A stretch of DNA of 64,000 bases from Pseudoalteromonas luteoviolacea NCIMB 1942 (GTDB taxonomy: Bacteria; Pseudomonadota; Gammaproteobacteria; Enterobacterales; Alteromonadaceae): positions 62,001-126,000 of the forward strand of contig NZ_AUXT01000112.1 of the NCBI RefSeq assembly GCF_001625595.1, read 5' to 3'. This document shows positions 1 through 9,186 of the stretch, piece by piece. The notes below the pieces were generated by a model. That model ran no database searches. It worked only from the letters and a program-made list of their open reading frames with translations, and was not told the origin of the DNA. Position numbers and translations under genes: made by a program. The first letter of the stretch is position 1; every line of letters starts with the position of its first letter.

Positions 1-19
1 GGTCGCTCTCAAAGCATGT

Positions 20-925
20 CTATATCAAGATATAAAGCCAGACGCTAATACTAAATGGGCTTAATATCGTAGATATTACTACACTCGCGGCGAGTGCGGC
101 TTGGGAACATTGTTGTTGCCGGGCAACAAGGTAAGCATTTACACCTAGTGGTGAAGCTGCCATCAATGTCAGTACGGCTGTATGCATTTCCGATAATTGC
201 AGCCAATCAGCAAATCCATATACCATGGCGGGCAGTACAAAAAGTTTAGTGGCGCTCAACATTAGTGCGCTCTTCCATGCTCGCTTGATAGAGTACTGCA
301 CTAAACTGACGCCCAGCACGAATAGTGCGCCAGCGATCGCGGGTTTAGCTAACCATTCCAGTCCAGAATACAGCAGCTTCGGTAGTGGAATATAAAGCGC
401 GTTAAATAGTAACCCTGTCGTGATACTCAATACAATTGGATTAATAAAGAGTGGCTTTAGAGTCTCAGTCAAGGAGCCACTTCGATTACTTGAAAACAAA
501 AAGCTAAGCGCAAACAGCAGCGCGCTATGAAAGGTAATAATCATAAACACCAAAGATCCCGCTTCGCTCCCCAATGCCGCAATGATCACTGGCAAACCCA
601 CCAATACAGTATTTGAATACGTACCGCCAAGCCCCCACATAGCGGCTTCTGCCCTTGCTTTTTTATCGTTCAGCCACTTAGTTAGTAAGATAAGCAAGTA
701 ACACGTCAGTACGGGTATGTAGAAGGTGAGTAGCAATTGAGGGGAGGCGACTTTGCCTAGATCTGCTTGGTACATGTTGAGAAAAAGAAATACAGGGATC
801 GCAATATAAAAAATGAATCTGCGTAGCCCTTCTAGTTGGGTTGTGGCAATAAACCCTGTCTTACCGCTCAAGTAGCCGGTCAGTACCAAGAAAATTAATG
901 GAAATAGAATTTCGATGGGGGTCAT
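20..925 (-). CDS. AEC-family (auxin efflux carrier-like) permease
   Basis: A 301-residue, very hydrophobic protein with about ten predicted membrane segments in two five-helix halves separated by a short polar loop near residue 150. This is the layout and size of the AEC/BART superfamily. The central GGTYSNTVLVGLP segment resembles the conserved Asn/Pro region of AEC permeases. Bacterial members export small organic acids or amino acids across the inner membrane, but the substrate cannot be read from sequence. The gene is transcribed away from yacL and the two share a 143-bp intergenic region. The ATG start has no clear Shine-Dalgarno. Family assignment is fairly sure, function open. Confidence 0.8.
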   Translation of the reverse strand: MTPIEILFPLIFLVLTGYLSGKTGFIATTQLEGLRRFIFYIAIPVFLFLNMYQADLGKVASPQLLLTFYIPVLTCYLLILLTKWLNDKKARAEAAMWGLGGTYSNTVLVGLPVIIAALGSEAGSLVFMIITFHSALLFALSFLFSSNRSGSLTETLKPLFINPIVLSITTGLLFNALYIPLPKLLYSGLEWLAKPAIAGALFVLGVSLVQYSIKRAWKSALMLSATKLFVLPAMVYGFADWLQLSEMHTAVLTLMAASPLGVNAYLVARQQQCSQAALAASVVISTILSPFSISVWLYILI

Positions 926-1068
926 AGAGTTACATTTTGCTGAGCTAGACCATTATTATACTTAACAGTCGGTGATTTTCACGATTGTTAGTCACCGAAT
1001 TTTGCATTGCACTATAAAGTGGCCTTTGCGGTATAATTAAATTTTGCTATTAGCGTTATGTAAGTTGT

Positions 1069-1440
1069 ATGGAATATCAGTTTATTCGAGACCCCATTGC
1101 GGGTTTTAGAGTTCGCATGTCCGAAGAGCATGCTTTGGTTGGCCGTTGGCTGAATGACGAATTGCCTCTCAATGATATTGCTGGATTTATTGAGAAAATG
1201 AGCACAGTAAAGCAAGGCACTGAAGAGCTTAAACTTGAAGGTAAAGAAGTACGCTTAACACTGTCAAAAGATGAAGCCTTGTTTGAAGCGCATACCTTAT
1301 TTCAAAATGACGTGGATCTATCTCGTTACGAAGACGACTTGTTAGAGTTGGATGAAGACGGTCTAATGGCCGGGTGTGGCTTCGAAGATTTTCAGGCTCT
1401 GATGCACGATTGGAATAGGTTTGTTCAGAGCCGCAGATAA
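1069..1440 (+). CDS. yacL: YacL family protein (UPF0231)
   Basis: A 123-residue acidic soluble protein. It matches the UPF0231/YacL pattern: N-terminal MEYQFIRDP, an RMS..H..VGRW stretch, a run of acidic residues near 85-100 (SRYEDDLLELDEDG), then CGFEDFQ and a C-terminal NRFVQ. E. coli YacL has the same start, the same CGVEDF motif and a similar length (about 120 residues). Its biochemical role is not established. A TATAAT hexamer lies 32 bp upstream at 1032-1037. The gene converges on the oxygenase gene with a 16-bp gap. Confidence 0.82.
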   Translation: MEYQFIRDPIAGFRVRMSEEHALVGRWLNDELPLNDIAGFIEKMSTVKQGTEELKLEGKEVRLTLSKDEALFEAHTLFQNDVDLSRYEDDLLELDEDGLMAGCGFEDFQALMHDWNRFVQSRR

Positions 1441-1456
1441 TTAATAATGGGCGCTA

Positions 1457-2173
1457 TTACGCCGTTGCATGTTGAGGCGGTGCTCCATACAGCTGCTCGG
1501 CTCTTTGGAATAGCACCCAAGACGTAAGAATGTACTTATCATTTGATAATGGCATATTACCCCTGTGCGTATGAGTGAAGTAACTTGGTGCGATTACCAT
1601 GCTGCCTTGTTTTGGAGCAAGTTTACGGTTTTGATAATAAAACTCCGTTTCGCCGCCTTCTTCTACATCATTGAGATAAAACATAAATAGCAAAACGCGA
1701 TGCAGTGCTTCATTGTGATGTAATTGAGGGTAAACTTCACTGTGCCAATACGGGTAACCCCCTTTATTGACAGGGTATTTTTGCGCTTGAATTGGACCTA
1801 ACCTGAATAATTGTTGCGTAAGCACGTGAAGCTGAGGTTTACCCACTTCTTCAAAGTTTTCGACCGTAAGGTTTACGGGGTTACCTGTTTGAGGGTGGTA
1901 GACGTTTAAACCAAAAGCCCCTAACATCATAAAAAAGTGTTCTTCAACGTACTGAAATAGGTGTTTAGAAGTTGCTTGTTCTATTTCACGCAATTGCTTC
2001 TGATATTCAGGGTGGTTGTTAAGATACAAATCTTGACTGACTTTTTTAGATAAATCTACCCCGCCTGATGTTTGACCTTGAGCTAAATATGGACTTTTAT
2101 CAAAGGTTTGCATAAATTGGTTGCAAAACTCTGTACTCAGTGCATTGTCGTATACGCGGATAAAATCAGTCAT
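1457..2173 (-). CDS. 2-oxoglutarate/Fe(II)-dependent oxygenase, prolyl 4-hydroxylase-like
   Basis: A soluble protein of about 238 residues with a double-stranded beta-helix oxygenase pattern. An HxE iron-binding pair lies in YWHSEVYP (about residues 144 and 146). The distal His is in THTHRGNMP (about 203), and a Lys about 10 residues later (KYILTSW) is placed to bind 2-oxoglutarate. HxE instead of the commoner HxD is a tolerated variant. EGGETEFYY between them is typical of the P4H group. The ATG at 2173 is chosen because GAGGA lies 5 bp upstream; a TTG four codons earlier is open but less likely. The next gene starts 29 bp away on the other strand. Substrate unknown. Confidence 0.75.
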   Translation of the reverse strand: MTDFIRVYDNALSTEFCNQFMQTFDKSPYLAQGQTSGGVDLSKKVSQDLYLNNHPEYQKQLREIEQATSKHLFQYVEEHFFMMLGAFGLNVYHPQTGNPVNLTVENFEEVGKPQLHVLTQQLFRLGPIQAQKYPVNKGGYPYWHSEVYPQLHHNEALHRVLLFMFYLNDVEEGGETEFYYQNRKLAPKQGSMVIAPSYFTHTHRGNMPLSNDKYILTSWVLFQRAEQLYGAPPQHATA

Positions 2174-2202
2174 TTCATTCCTCAAAGGTTGTTAGAGTTA
2201 TT

Positions 2203-2592
2203 ATGCTTGCAGAAAAAATCATGCCACGCTTTAGCGAAACAGATGTACTTGGCCATATAAACAATACCGTACTACCGGTATGGTTTGAAGCTGCCAGAAC
2301 ACCTATTTTCAAAATTTTTACACCTGATTTAAATCCACATAACTGGAAACTGATTGTTGCCAAGGTGGAAGTGACCTTTAAAGGTGAGCTTTTTTATGGT
2401 CAGGAAGTGGAAATCAAAACAGCAATCGAAAAAGTTGGTAAGAGCTCTTTTGTGATATTACAACAAGCTTGGCAACACGGTGAATGCTGTGCTGAGGGGC
2501 GCACAGTGATGGTCCGCTATGACTTCGCAAGTAAGTCATCTAAAAGCTTAAGCCAATGTGAGCGAGATGCATTGGCAGCGCACTTACTTTAA
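2203..2592 (+). CDS. Acyl-CoA thioesterase, hot-dog fold (4HBT/YbgC type)
   Basis: A 129-residue protein carrying the classic hot-dog thioesterase signature near its N-terminus. RFSETDVLGHINN has the catalytic Asp and the GH(I/V)NN turn, followed by VWFEAAR at the start of the central helix. VEVTFKGELFYGQEVEIKT then matches the next beta strands. Family members hydrolyse acyl-CoA thioesters in the cytoplasm and work as dimers or tetramers. Chain-length preference cannot be told. It is divergent from the oxygenase with only 29 bp between the starts, so promoters must overlap the coding ends. No strong ribosome-binding site is visible. Confidence 0.82.
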   Translation: MLAEKIMPRFSETDVLGHINNTVLPVWFEAARTPIFKIFTPDLNPHNWKLIVAKVEVTFKGELFYGQEVEIKTAIEKVGKSSFVILQQAWQHGECCAEGRTVMVRYDFASKSSKSLSQCERDALAAHLL

Positions 2593-2598
2593 TTGAAC

Positions 2599-2632
2599 TT
2601 GAGTACGTCCCAGCCTAAGCAAACGTACTCAA
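2599..2632. terminator. Perfect inverted repeat between convergent genes
   Basis: Arms TTGAGTACGT (2599-2608) and ACGTACTCAA (2623-2632) are exact complements with a 14-nt loop. It lies in the 50-bp gap between the thioesterase and the convergent membrane-protein gene. There is no U-run on either side, so it is not a classical intrinsic terminator. It could stabilise 3' ends or terminate weakly in both directions. Confidence 0.5.
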
Positions 2633-2642
2633 ACTCATTGAG

Positions 2643-3695
2643 TTAAAGTTTCGATTTAAATTGATGTCCAACAGCAGCAGAAATACAAGGTATGACATCG
2701 TATTGATAGCTCGAATCGCTATTCTCGTCATCTAACTTAGTGATCTGTAAAATTTCATAGTCATTCAGCTCTATGATACGCGTACCGGGTGCATGCTCAC
2801 ACCGAGAGCGAGAATCTGCTTCATATTCATAAATAAAATGTCTTAAAACTCTTTTAAGTTGTGCTTCATACTGAACTGTATTTTCATCAACTAAGGCGAT
2901 TTCGGCTTTCAATTCTTTAAGGTCTTGCTCTCGTTTAACGAGTTTTTGTGCTAATTGTGCTTGCTCTTCTTTGGTAAGTTTTGTGTCATCGGATTTAATT
3001 TTTTCATCTTCGAGGTAAACCTTAAAGTATGAGGGACTGACGATTATTTCAAACCAGCCTTTAATGAACTGGTTAACGCCTCCTGATAGACCAGTATAGG
3101 AAATTAACATAGCCACTTGAAATAAAATCAGCATACTGAATATAAGGCGCAAAATACCGGTAGTAACTGGGAATCTATAGTCAACAGGCTGCCACATCCT
3201 GTGCAAGCCAAATGGGCGAAGTAAGATAAGCACCAGTAAGTATAGCGGTTGAGCAAGCTGTAATAGCACCAGCAATACGATGGTTGTGATGAAAAACCAA
3301 GTTGGCAGTGACAGTAAAACACTGAGGTTGTGGCTATAGGGGAGCGGATCAGAGCTCACGCCGGTTATATCGTTTACCATACCGGCAGCTTGTACAAGAG
3401 CGTAGTTGGCAATAAAGGCATAAAAGAGCAAAATCACGGCTTTGCCTGGGAGGCTGTCCCAAAACCCCAGAAATTTTGGCCAAAACTCCAGAAGCATGGC
3501 AATCAGAGCAATAAATGCGACTAAATGAAACCAAAATTCATTGTCTTGGTTGGCAAATAAGATTGCACCAATGCTGAGGAATAAGGCTGAAAAATAGAGT
3601 CGTTGAGGCGCATTCAGTGTGTGCCAAAAGCGTTTAAAAGGCGCGCTGAGTGTGTCGAAGGTATCTTTAAAGGCGACCAAGGCAGGCTGAATCAT
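2643..3695 (-). CDS. Hypothetical multi-pass inner-membrane protein with coiled coil
   Basis: I do not recognise this 350-residue protein. It begins with an amphipathic stretch, then about five or six hydrophobic segments: near 33-50, 56-72, 83-105, 130-165 (LLVLLQLAQPLYLLVLILL) and 183-203. A charged, probably coiled segment rich in Lys and Glu follows (about 230-275). The C-terminus is polar with two Cys (RSRCEHAPG, VIPCISAA) and has no motif I can name. It lies downstream of uvrA on the same strand, 73 bp away, separated by a hairpin. A TATAAT hexamer lies only four bases before the ATG. Confidence 0.6.
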   Translation of the reverse strand: MIQPALVAFKDTFDTLSAPFKRFWHTLNAPQRLYFSALFLSIGAILFANQDNEFWFHLVAFIALIAMLLEFWPKFLGFWDSLPGKAVILLFYAFIANYALVQAAGMVNDITGVSSDPLPYSHNLSVLLSLPTWFFITTIVLLVLLQLAQPLYLLVLILLRPFGLHRMWQPVDYRFPVTTGILRLIFSMLILFQVAMLISYTGLSGGVNQFIKGWFEIIVSPSYFKVYLEDEKIKSDDTKLTKEEQAQLAQKLVKREQDLKELKAEIALVDENTVQYEAQLKRVLRHFIYEYEADSRSRCEHAPGTRIIELNDYEILQITKLDDENSDSSYQYDVIPCISAAVGHQFKSKL

Positions 3696-3727
3696 TGTTA
3701 TTATAGTCCCTGATGTTTTAAATAGGA

Positions 3728-3759
3728 CGTAACAGTAAACATATTAGCTTACTGTTACG
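3728..3759 (-). terminator. Hairpin downstream of uvrA
   Basis: Perfect 11-bp arms CGTAACAGTAA (3728-3738) and TTACTGTTACG (3749-3759) with a 10-nt loop, just after the uvrA stop codon. On the minus strand it is followed by TCCTATTTAAAA rather than a run of U, so termination may be partial and allow readthrough into the membrane-protein gene. Confidence 0.55.
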
Positions 3760-3768
3760 CAATACTGT

Positions 3769-6588
3769 TTATAACATAGGCTTAAGGTATCGGCCAGTGT
3801 GGGACTGAGCGTGTTGTGCAACTTCTTCAGGAGTACCTGAAACCAAAATTTGGCCGCCACCAGAGCCACCTTCAGGTCCCAAATCGACTATCCAGTCAGC
3901 TGTTTTGATGACATCCAAGTTATGCTCAATGACCACAACGGTATTGCCATGGTCGCGCAAACGATGCAAAACAACCAATAACTGTTGAATATCATGGAAG
4001 TGTAAGCCAGTAGTTGGCTCATCTAAAATATACAGGGTTTTACCAGTATCACGTTTAGAGAGTTCTCTTGCGAGTTTAACTCGTTGTGCTTCACCACCTG
4101 ACAGCGTTGTAGCCGCTTGGCCTAAACGAATATAAGAGAGGCCTACGTCCATTAAGGTTTGCAGTTTACGATTAATAGCAGGGATTTTGTCGAAAAACTC
4201 TCTCGCATCCTCTACGGTCATCTCAAGTACTTCATGAATATTTTTACCTTTATAAAGTACCTCAAGTGTTTCTCGGTTATAACGCTTGCCATGACAGACA
4301 TCACAAGGAACGTAGACATCTGGTAAAAAGTGCATTTCTACCTTTAATACACCGTCACCTTGGCAAGCTTCACAGCGGCCACCTTTCACATTGAAACTGA
4401 ATCGGCCAACTTTATAACCGCGAGAACGAGCTTCTTGAGTACCGGCAAACAGTTCTCGAATGGCGGTGAAAATGCCCGTGTATGTTGCGGGGTTTGAGCG
4501 CGGCGTTCTACCAATAGGGCTTTGATCTATGTCTATTACCTTATCGAAGTGATCTAAACCTTGAATGTCTTTGTGTGGCGCTGGTTCTGATACTGTAGCG
4601 CCGTTTAGCGCAATATGGGCCAATTTATACAATGTGTCATTAATTAGTGTGGATTTACCTGAACCGGAAACGCCTGTGATACAGGTCATTAAACCAAATG
4701 GGATCTTAAGATCGACATTTTTGAGGTTGTTGCCAGTCGCACCAAATAATTCTAGCCATTTATCTGTGGTTTGATGGCGCTCTGGTGGTACAACTATCTC
4801 TTTGGTGCCACACAGGTATTGACCAGTTAGAGAGTCGGGGTTGGCAATGATGTCTTCTCTAGTACCTTCGGCGACAACACTGCCACCATGCACGCCTGCA
4901 CCTGGACCAATATCAATGATGTGGTCAGCAGCGCGAATGGCATCTTCATCATGTTCTACAACAATAACTGTATTACCTAAATCACGCAGATGTGTGAGCG
5001 TACTCAGTAGCCTGTCATTGTCTCTTTGGTGCAAACCAATTGAAGGTTCATCCAAAACATACATGACACCAACCAGACCGGCACCAATTTGGCTCGCGAG
5101 CCTTATCCGTTGAGCCTCTCCGCCTGAGAGCGTATCGGCACTGCGCTCTAAAGATAGATAATTGAGGCCAACGTTAATTAAAAATGACAAGCGGTCGCGG
5201 ATTTCCTTTAATATTTTTTCAGCAATTTGTGCTTTTTGCCCTGTTAAAGTCAGGTCATGGAAAAATTGACTGGCTTCACCAATACTCATGGTTGTGACAG
5301 TAGGTAAGTTAGTCGAGCCGATAAAGACGTGCCTTGCTTCTTCTCTTAATCTTGAGCCATGGCAGCTTGGACAAGCTTGGCTTGTCTGGTATTTCGCTAA
5401 TTCTTCGCGCACCGACGACGACTCTGTCTCGTGGTAGCGTCGATTCATATTATTTAATACGCCTTCAAACTCGTGATTACGTGTGATTAAATCTCCACGA
5501 TCGTTACGATAGTTGAATGCAATTTTGGTTTTCCCCGAGCCTTCTAATACGACTTTTTGCGCAGACTCAGGTAACTCGGCAAAAGGTAACTCTAAGTCAA
5601 AGGCATAGTGTTCGGCGACTGAGCTGAGCATTTGAAAATAGTAAAAGCTACGTTTATCCCACCCTTTAATTGCGCCACCTGCGAGACTCAGTTCAGGGTT
5701 TTGCACTACACGATTAGGGTCGAAGTACTGGCGTACTCCCAATCCATCACAGCTTTGACAGGCACCTGCTGGGTTGTTGAAAGAAAACATGCGAGGCTCG
5801 AGTTCGGTCATCGCATAGCCACACGTTGGGCAGGCAAAATTTGCAGAAAATACCAATTCTTCAGCGTCTGGCTCATCCATACTTGCTATTTGCGCGATAC
5901 CGTCAGCTAACTCCAAGGCCGTTTCAAAAGATTCAGCTAAACGCTGTTGTAAGCCTTCTTTCACTTTAAAACGATCAACCACGACTTCAATGGTGTGCTT
6001 TTTATGTAATTCTAGTGCCGGAGGATCAGATAGATCGCACACTTCACCATCGATTCTGGCTCTAATAAAGCCTTGACTAGCTAACTGCTCAAGCAGCTTT
6101 ACGTGTTCACCTTTACGGTTTTTGACAACTGGGGCGAGCAGCATTAGCTTGCTACCTTCAGGCAGTGCAAGCGCCGTATCTACCATTTGGCTAATTGTTT
6201 GTGCTTTTAATGGTAAGTTATGAGTAGGGCAGCGTGGTTCGCCCACACGTGCAAATAACAGTCGCAAATAGTCGTAAATCTCTGTGATGGTGCCGACTGT
6301 AGAGCGCGGGTTGTGCGACGTAGACTTTTGCTCAATAGATATGGCTGGTGACAAGCCTTCTATATGGTCAACATCGGGCTTTTCCATTAATGATAAGAAC
6401 TGTCTGGCGTATGCTGATAGTGACTCCACATATCGTCTTTGACCTTCTGCATACAAGGTATCGAAAGCGAGTGAGGATTTGCCCGAGCCAGAAAGTCCGG
6501 TGATCACAATCAGCTTGTCTCTTGGAATAGTCAGAGAGATGTCTTTGAGGTTGTGCGTACGCGCGCCTCTTACTTCTATTTTATCCAT
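3769..6588 (-). CDS. uvrA: Excinuclease ABC subunit A
   Basis: A 939-residue protein, within one residue of E. coli UvrA. It is the DNA-damage sensor of nucleotide excision repair: it dimerises, scans DNA and loads UvrB. Two ABC ATPase modules are visible. Walker A motifs are GLSGSGKSS (about 32) and GVSGSGKST (about 643), and an LSGGEAQR signature occurs in each half. Zinc-binding Cys clusters CPTC/CQSC near 250-280, CPSCHGSR near 405 and [16 protein letters not shown] near 740-770 are intact. AAGG lies 5 bp before the ATG. A LexA-type operator about 156 bp upstream suggests SOS induction. The order uvrA, yajR, ssb is typical of the group. Confidence 0.98.
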   Translation of the reverse strand: MDKIEVRGARTHNLKDISLTIPRDKLIVITGLSGSGKSSLAFDTLYAEGQRRYVESLSAYARQFLSLMEKPDVDHIEGLSPAISIEQKSTSHNPRSTVGTITEIYDYLRLLFARVGEPRCPTHNLPLKAQTISQMVDTALALPEGSKLMLLAPVVKNRKGEHVKLLEQLASQGFIRARIDGEVCDLSDPPALELHKKHTIEVVVDRFKVKEGLQQRLAESFETALELADGIAQIASMDEPDAEELVFSANFACPTCGYAMTELEPRMFSFNNPAGACQSCDGLGVRQYFDPNRVVQNPELSLAGGAIKGWDKRSFYYFQMLSSVAEHYAFDLELPFAELPESAQKVVLEGSGKTKIAFNYRNDRGDLITRNHEFEGVLNNMNRRYHETESSSVREELAKYQTSQACPSCHGSRLREEARHVFIGSTNLPTVTTMSIGEASQFFHDLTLTGQKAQIAEKILKEIRDRLSFLINVGLNYLSLERSADTLSGGEAQRIRLASQIGAGLVGVMYVLDEPSIGLHQRDNDRLLSTLTHLRDLGNTVIVVEHDEDAIRAADHIIDIGPGAGVHGGSVVAEGTREDIIANPDSLTGQYLCGTKEIVVPPERHQTTDKWLELFGATGNNLKNVDLKIPFGLMTCITGVSGSGKSTLINDTLYKLAHIALNGATVSEPAPHKDIQGLDHFDKVIDIDQSPIGRTPRSNPATYTGIFTAIRELFAGTQEARSRGYKVGRFSFNVKGGRCEACQGDGVLKVEMHFLPDVYVPCDVCHGKRYNRETLEVLYKGKNIHEVLEMTVEDAREFFDKIPAINRKLQTLMDVGLSYIRLGQAATTLSGGEAQRVKLARELSKRDTGKTLYILDEPTTGLHFHDIQQLLVVLHRLRDHGNTVVVIEHNLDVIKTADWIVDLGPEGGSGGGQILVSGTPEEVAQHAQSHTGRYLKPML

Positions 6589-6647
6589 AGTGGCCTTTTT
6601 ATGAATCTTGTGTGCTTACAACAATTGCTCGGGTGTTTTATATATTG

Positions 6648-6669
6648 GGCTAGTTAGGTTTAACTAGCC
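6648..6669 (-). repeat. Perfect 9-bp hairpin in the uvrA 5' leader
   Basis: GGCTAGTTA (6648-6656) and TAACTAGCC (6661-6669) are exact complements around a GGTT loop. The element lies between the SOS box and the uvrA start, 60-81 bp upstream of the ATG, so it would be transcribed in the uvrA leader. No U-run follows. It could be an operator or an mRNA structure. Confidence 0.45.
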
Positions 6670-6743
6670 GACACGCCCTGATTAATGTCTGAATGATACA
6701 TAATTTATAAATTAATTGATGTAACAAACTTAGCTATGGGTAG

Positions 6744-6759
6744 CTGTATACCCATCCAG
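6744..6759. promoter_or_regulatory. Putative LexA (SOS) box upstream of uvrA
   Basis: CTGTATACCCATCCAG fits the proteobacterial LexA operator CTGT-N8-ACAG with one mismatch (CCAG). It is flanked by TA on the right, as in the extended consensus. Read on the minus strand it is CTGG-N8-ACAG with a recA-like centre. Position, about 156 bp upstream of uvrA, and the known SOS control of uvrA in E. coli support the call. It could also touch the divergent solute-binding protein gene. Confidence 0.72.
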
Positions 6760-6927
6760 TATACATCAAAGCCTCCTTTATTCTACCCTTGTTACGCGCG
6801 TCACTTGGTGCTGGCTCACTTTACACCCCATCTAATGTATTTTGCGGTAAAGCAATTGCGACAAAATTGAACTTTCTTGCTGTTAGCAACTAGACTTAAC
6901 GTAACGATTGGCAGCCGAGCTGTATAT

Positions 6928-7671
6928 GTGCGCTTTTTGCTTTTAAGTATTCTCTTTATTTCGCCTGTTTGGGGTTGCGACATGGTTGTGCGGTTCGAAA
7001 ATTATGCTGCACAGTCAAGACTAGATGAAGAGACAGGCTGGCACGGTATGGATGTCGACTTTGCTAAGGCGCTGCTGGATGAAGCCGGGTGCCAATATAA
7101 GTTTGTTAGCATTCCGTGGGGCCGCTCATTGAAAATGCTAGAGACGGGCGATATCGACTTGGTATTGAGCGTTACCAAGACGTTGGACAGAGAAGACTAC
7201 GCATTCTTTATTGGTCCTCAGCGAATGGAAACTATTATCTTTGCTATGAATGCCCTGCGACAGTTTGATGTGACCACTATGGATGAATTGTTTTCCTTAC
7301 CAGTACCTGTAGCTATTCAACAGGGCGCGTTTTATGGCGCTAAGTTCACAGAGCGATTCAAGCTTTTACAAAAAAATGAAACGCAATTTATCTTCGTACC
7401 GGACAATCAAACTAAACTGAGTTTACTCAAGCATGGCCGCATAGCGGGTTTTTTAGAAGAGAAATTCAATATTTTGTTTCAGTCTGACAACCATCCCGAC
7501 TTCATGACGATTAAAGTGGCGCCTTTGATCATCAATGAGTCTCCGGTGTACTTTGCTTTTAGTAAAAAGCGTACTTCTTTGTCTCGTCTTGAACGCCTGA
7601 ATAAAGCCTACTCTAGTCTAAAAAAATCAGGTCGATTCAGAGAGATATTAAAAAAATATCAGTTGCAGTGA
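6928..7671 (+). CDS. Periplasmic solute-binding protein, family 3 (amino-acid type)
   Basis: About 247 residues. A short signal peptide (RFLLLSILFISPVWG) leads into a bacterial family-3 solute-binding fold. Visible are an early FENYA strand, the GMDVDFAKALLDEAGC helix region, IPWGRSLKMLETGDIDLVLS and a C-terminal YSSLKKSGRFREILKKY. These proteins bind amino acids or act as sensor-like binding domains. No permease or ATPase is adjacent, so it is an orphan. The GTG at 6928 gives a clean signal peptide; a TTG at 6877 would add 17 residues before it. Cleavage is likely after VWG. A Cys follows directly, but W at -2 makes a lipobox doubtful. Ligand unknown. Confidence 0.72.
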   Translation: MRFLLLSILFISPVWGCDMVVRFENYAAQSRLDEETGWHGMDVDFAKALLDEAGCQYKFVSIPWGRSLKMLETGDIDLVLSVTKTLDREDYAFFIGPQRMETIIFAMNALRQFDVTTMDELFSLPVPVAIQQGAFYGAKFTERFKLLQKNETQFIFVPDNQTKLSLLKHGRIAGFLEEKFNILFQSDNHPDFMTIKVAPLIINESPVYFAFSKKRTSLSRLERLNKAYSSLKKSGRFREILKKYQLQ

Positions 7672-7719
7672 GTTTTTGTTAAACTAGCCGCGATTTTTTC
7701 TGTTTGACTTACATGCTTT

Positions 7720-9084
7720 ATGTCTAATCAATCTTTGAACCAAATTGAAAAACGCGCTGCATTTTCATTGGCAGGCGTATTTGCATTTAGAATGCTCGGC
7801 CTTTTCATGTTAATGCCGGTATTAGCAGTGTATGGAACTTCTTTAGAAGATGTTTCGCCCCTGTGGATAGGGCTGGCGATTGGTGCATATGGATTGACTC
7901 AAGCTTTGTTGCAGATCCCAATGGGGTGGCTATCAGATAAGTTTGGACGTAAACCTATTATTATTACCGGGCTAATAGTGTTTGCACTTGGTTCTGTCAT
8001 TGCTGCTTTGGCAGAGTCCATTTATTGGGTTACATTCGGACGTGCACTGCAAGGCATGGGGGCGATAGCCAGTGCATTGTTAGCCCTTGCTTCTGACTTA
8101 AGCCGCGACGAGCAGCGGCCTAAAGTCATGGCCGTCATTGGCATGTGTATTGGTTTAAGTTTTGCGGTTGCTATGCTTTTAGGTCCAATGGTGGCCGCAG
8201 CGTTTGGGATTTCAGGGGTTTTCTGGCTTACTGCTTTGCTTGCATTAGTTGGTATCGCAATTGTCATGTTTGTAGTCCCAAATACAGTTCACAAAGCCCC
8301 AAAGGGTGACACTGTTGCGTCAATAGCCGACATTAAAAACTTAATCAAACATCCTCAGTTATTGCGGTTGGATGTAGGTGTGTTAATGTTGCATTTGACC
8401 CTAACCACATTATTTGTGGTTCTGCCTGCAAAGTTAATTGAAGAAGGGTTGGCTGCCCCAGATCATTGGCAGATATACATTCCAGTTTTAATACTGGCAT
8501 TTGTCTTGATGGCGCCTATGATGATTGTGGCGATAAAGAAGCAAAAAGAAAAGCTGGTTTTCTTAGCAGCAATTGCCGCACTGAGTATCAGCGCATTGAT
8601 GCTGGTTTGGCTATCCAATTCATTGATAGGTATTGCTGCTGCAATGACTGTCTATTTTATTGCATTTAACTTTTTAGAGGCCACTATGCCTGCGTTGGTT
8701 TCTCGAATATCACCAGCGACACAAAAAGGGTCAGCAATGGGAGTATTTTCCTCTGGACAGTTCTTGGGAGCATTTTTAGGTGGTGTGTTAGGTGGATACC
8801 TAGCTCAAAACTACGAAGTAAATTCTGTGTTTGCTGCGGCGGCAGGAATTGGGGTAATATGGCTGTTTATTGCATGGCGCATGCAAGTCCCTCCACGTAG
8901 TAAAGCACTGAGCTTTGTAACGGAACTCAATAAATCTCAGCATGCACAAGCACTTGCTGATAAACTGGTTACATTACCAGGCGTGCTAGAGGCGACTGTA
9001 GTCAGTGAAGAAAATCGCGCTTATCTAAAAGTGGATGAAAGTAAATTTGATTTAAACCAAGCGAAACAGGTTTTATCTTCTTAA
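7720..9084 (+). CDS. yajR: MFS transporter, YajR type with C-terminal ferredoxin-like domain
   Basis: A 454-residue, 12-helix major facilitator, the same length as E. coli YajR. MFS motif A is clear (GWLSDKFGRKP, about residues 68-78), and RALQGMGAIASA follows in helix 4. After the last helix (about 390) comes a soluble tail. Its LPGVLEATVVSEENRAYLKVD segment resembles the YAM domain of YajR, a small ferredoxin-like cytoplasmic fold. YajR is a presumed proton-driven exporter of unknown substrate. The gene lies between the orphan binding protein and ssb on the same strand. No hairpin terminator is seen before ssb. Confidence 0.88.
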   Translation: MSNQSLNQIEKRAAFSLAGVFAFRMLGLFMLMPVLAVYGTSLEDVSPLWIGLAIGAYGLTQALLQIPMGWLSDKFGRKPIIITGLIVFALGSVIAALAESIYWVTFGRALQGMGAIASALLALASDLSRDEQRPKVMAVIGMCIGLSFAVAMLLGPMVAAAFGISGVFWLTALLALVGIAIVMFVVPNTVHKAPKGDTVASIADIKNLIKHPQLLRLDVGVLMLHLTLTTLFVVLPAKLIEEGLAAPDHWQIYIPVLILAFVLMAPMMIVAIKKQKEKLVFLAAIAALSISALMLVWLSNSLIGIAAAMTVYFIAFNFLEATMPALVSRISPATQKGSAMGVFSSGQFLGAFLGGVLGGYLAQNYEVNSVFAAAAGIGVIWLFIAWRMQVPPRSKALSFVTELNKSQHAQALADKLVTLPGVLEATVVSEENRAYLKVDESKFDLNQAKQVLSS

Positions 9085-9186
9085 AGCTTTAAAATTGCAT
9101 GTTTGTTCGCAATACTGTGAACAATATGTACTCAGGCAGATAAATAAAACTTAGTAACGTTTGTAATTGTGTGAGGAGAGGGTGCC

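Larger units (their letters stand above)
6589..6927. other. Regulatory region between uvrA and the solute-binding protein gene
   Basis: About 340 bp without a gene, if the downstream gene starts at GTG 6928. It holds a LexA-type box and a 9-bp perfect hairpin on the uvrA side. It is AT-rich between 6690 and 6740. I see no confident -35/-10 pair for either divergent gene. Confidence 0.6.

Noticed and set aside
970..997. Inverted repeat CGGTGA/TCACCG between the AEC gene and yacL
   Set aside because: Arms are only 6 bp with a 16-nt spacer and match no operator I can name. It may be chance.
9100..9125. LexA-like CTGT sequence upstream of ssb
   Set aside because: CTGTGAACAATA is not followed by ACAG or a near match at the required distance.
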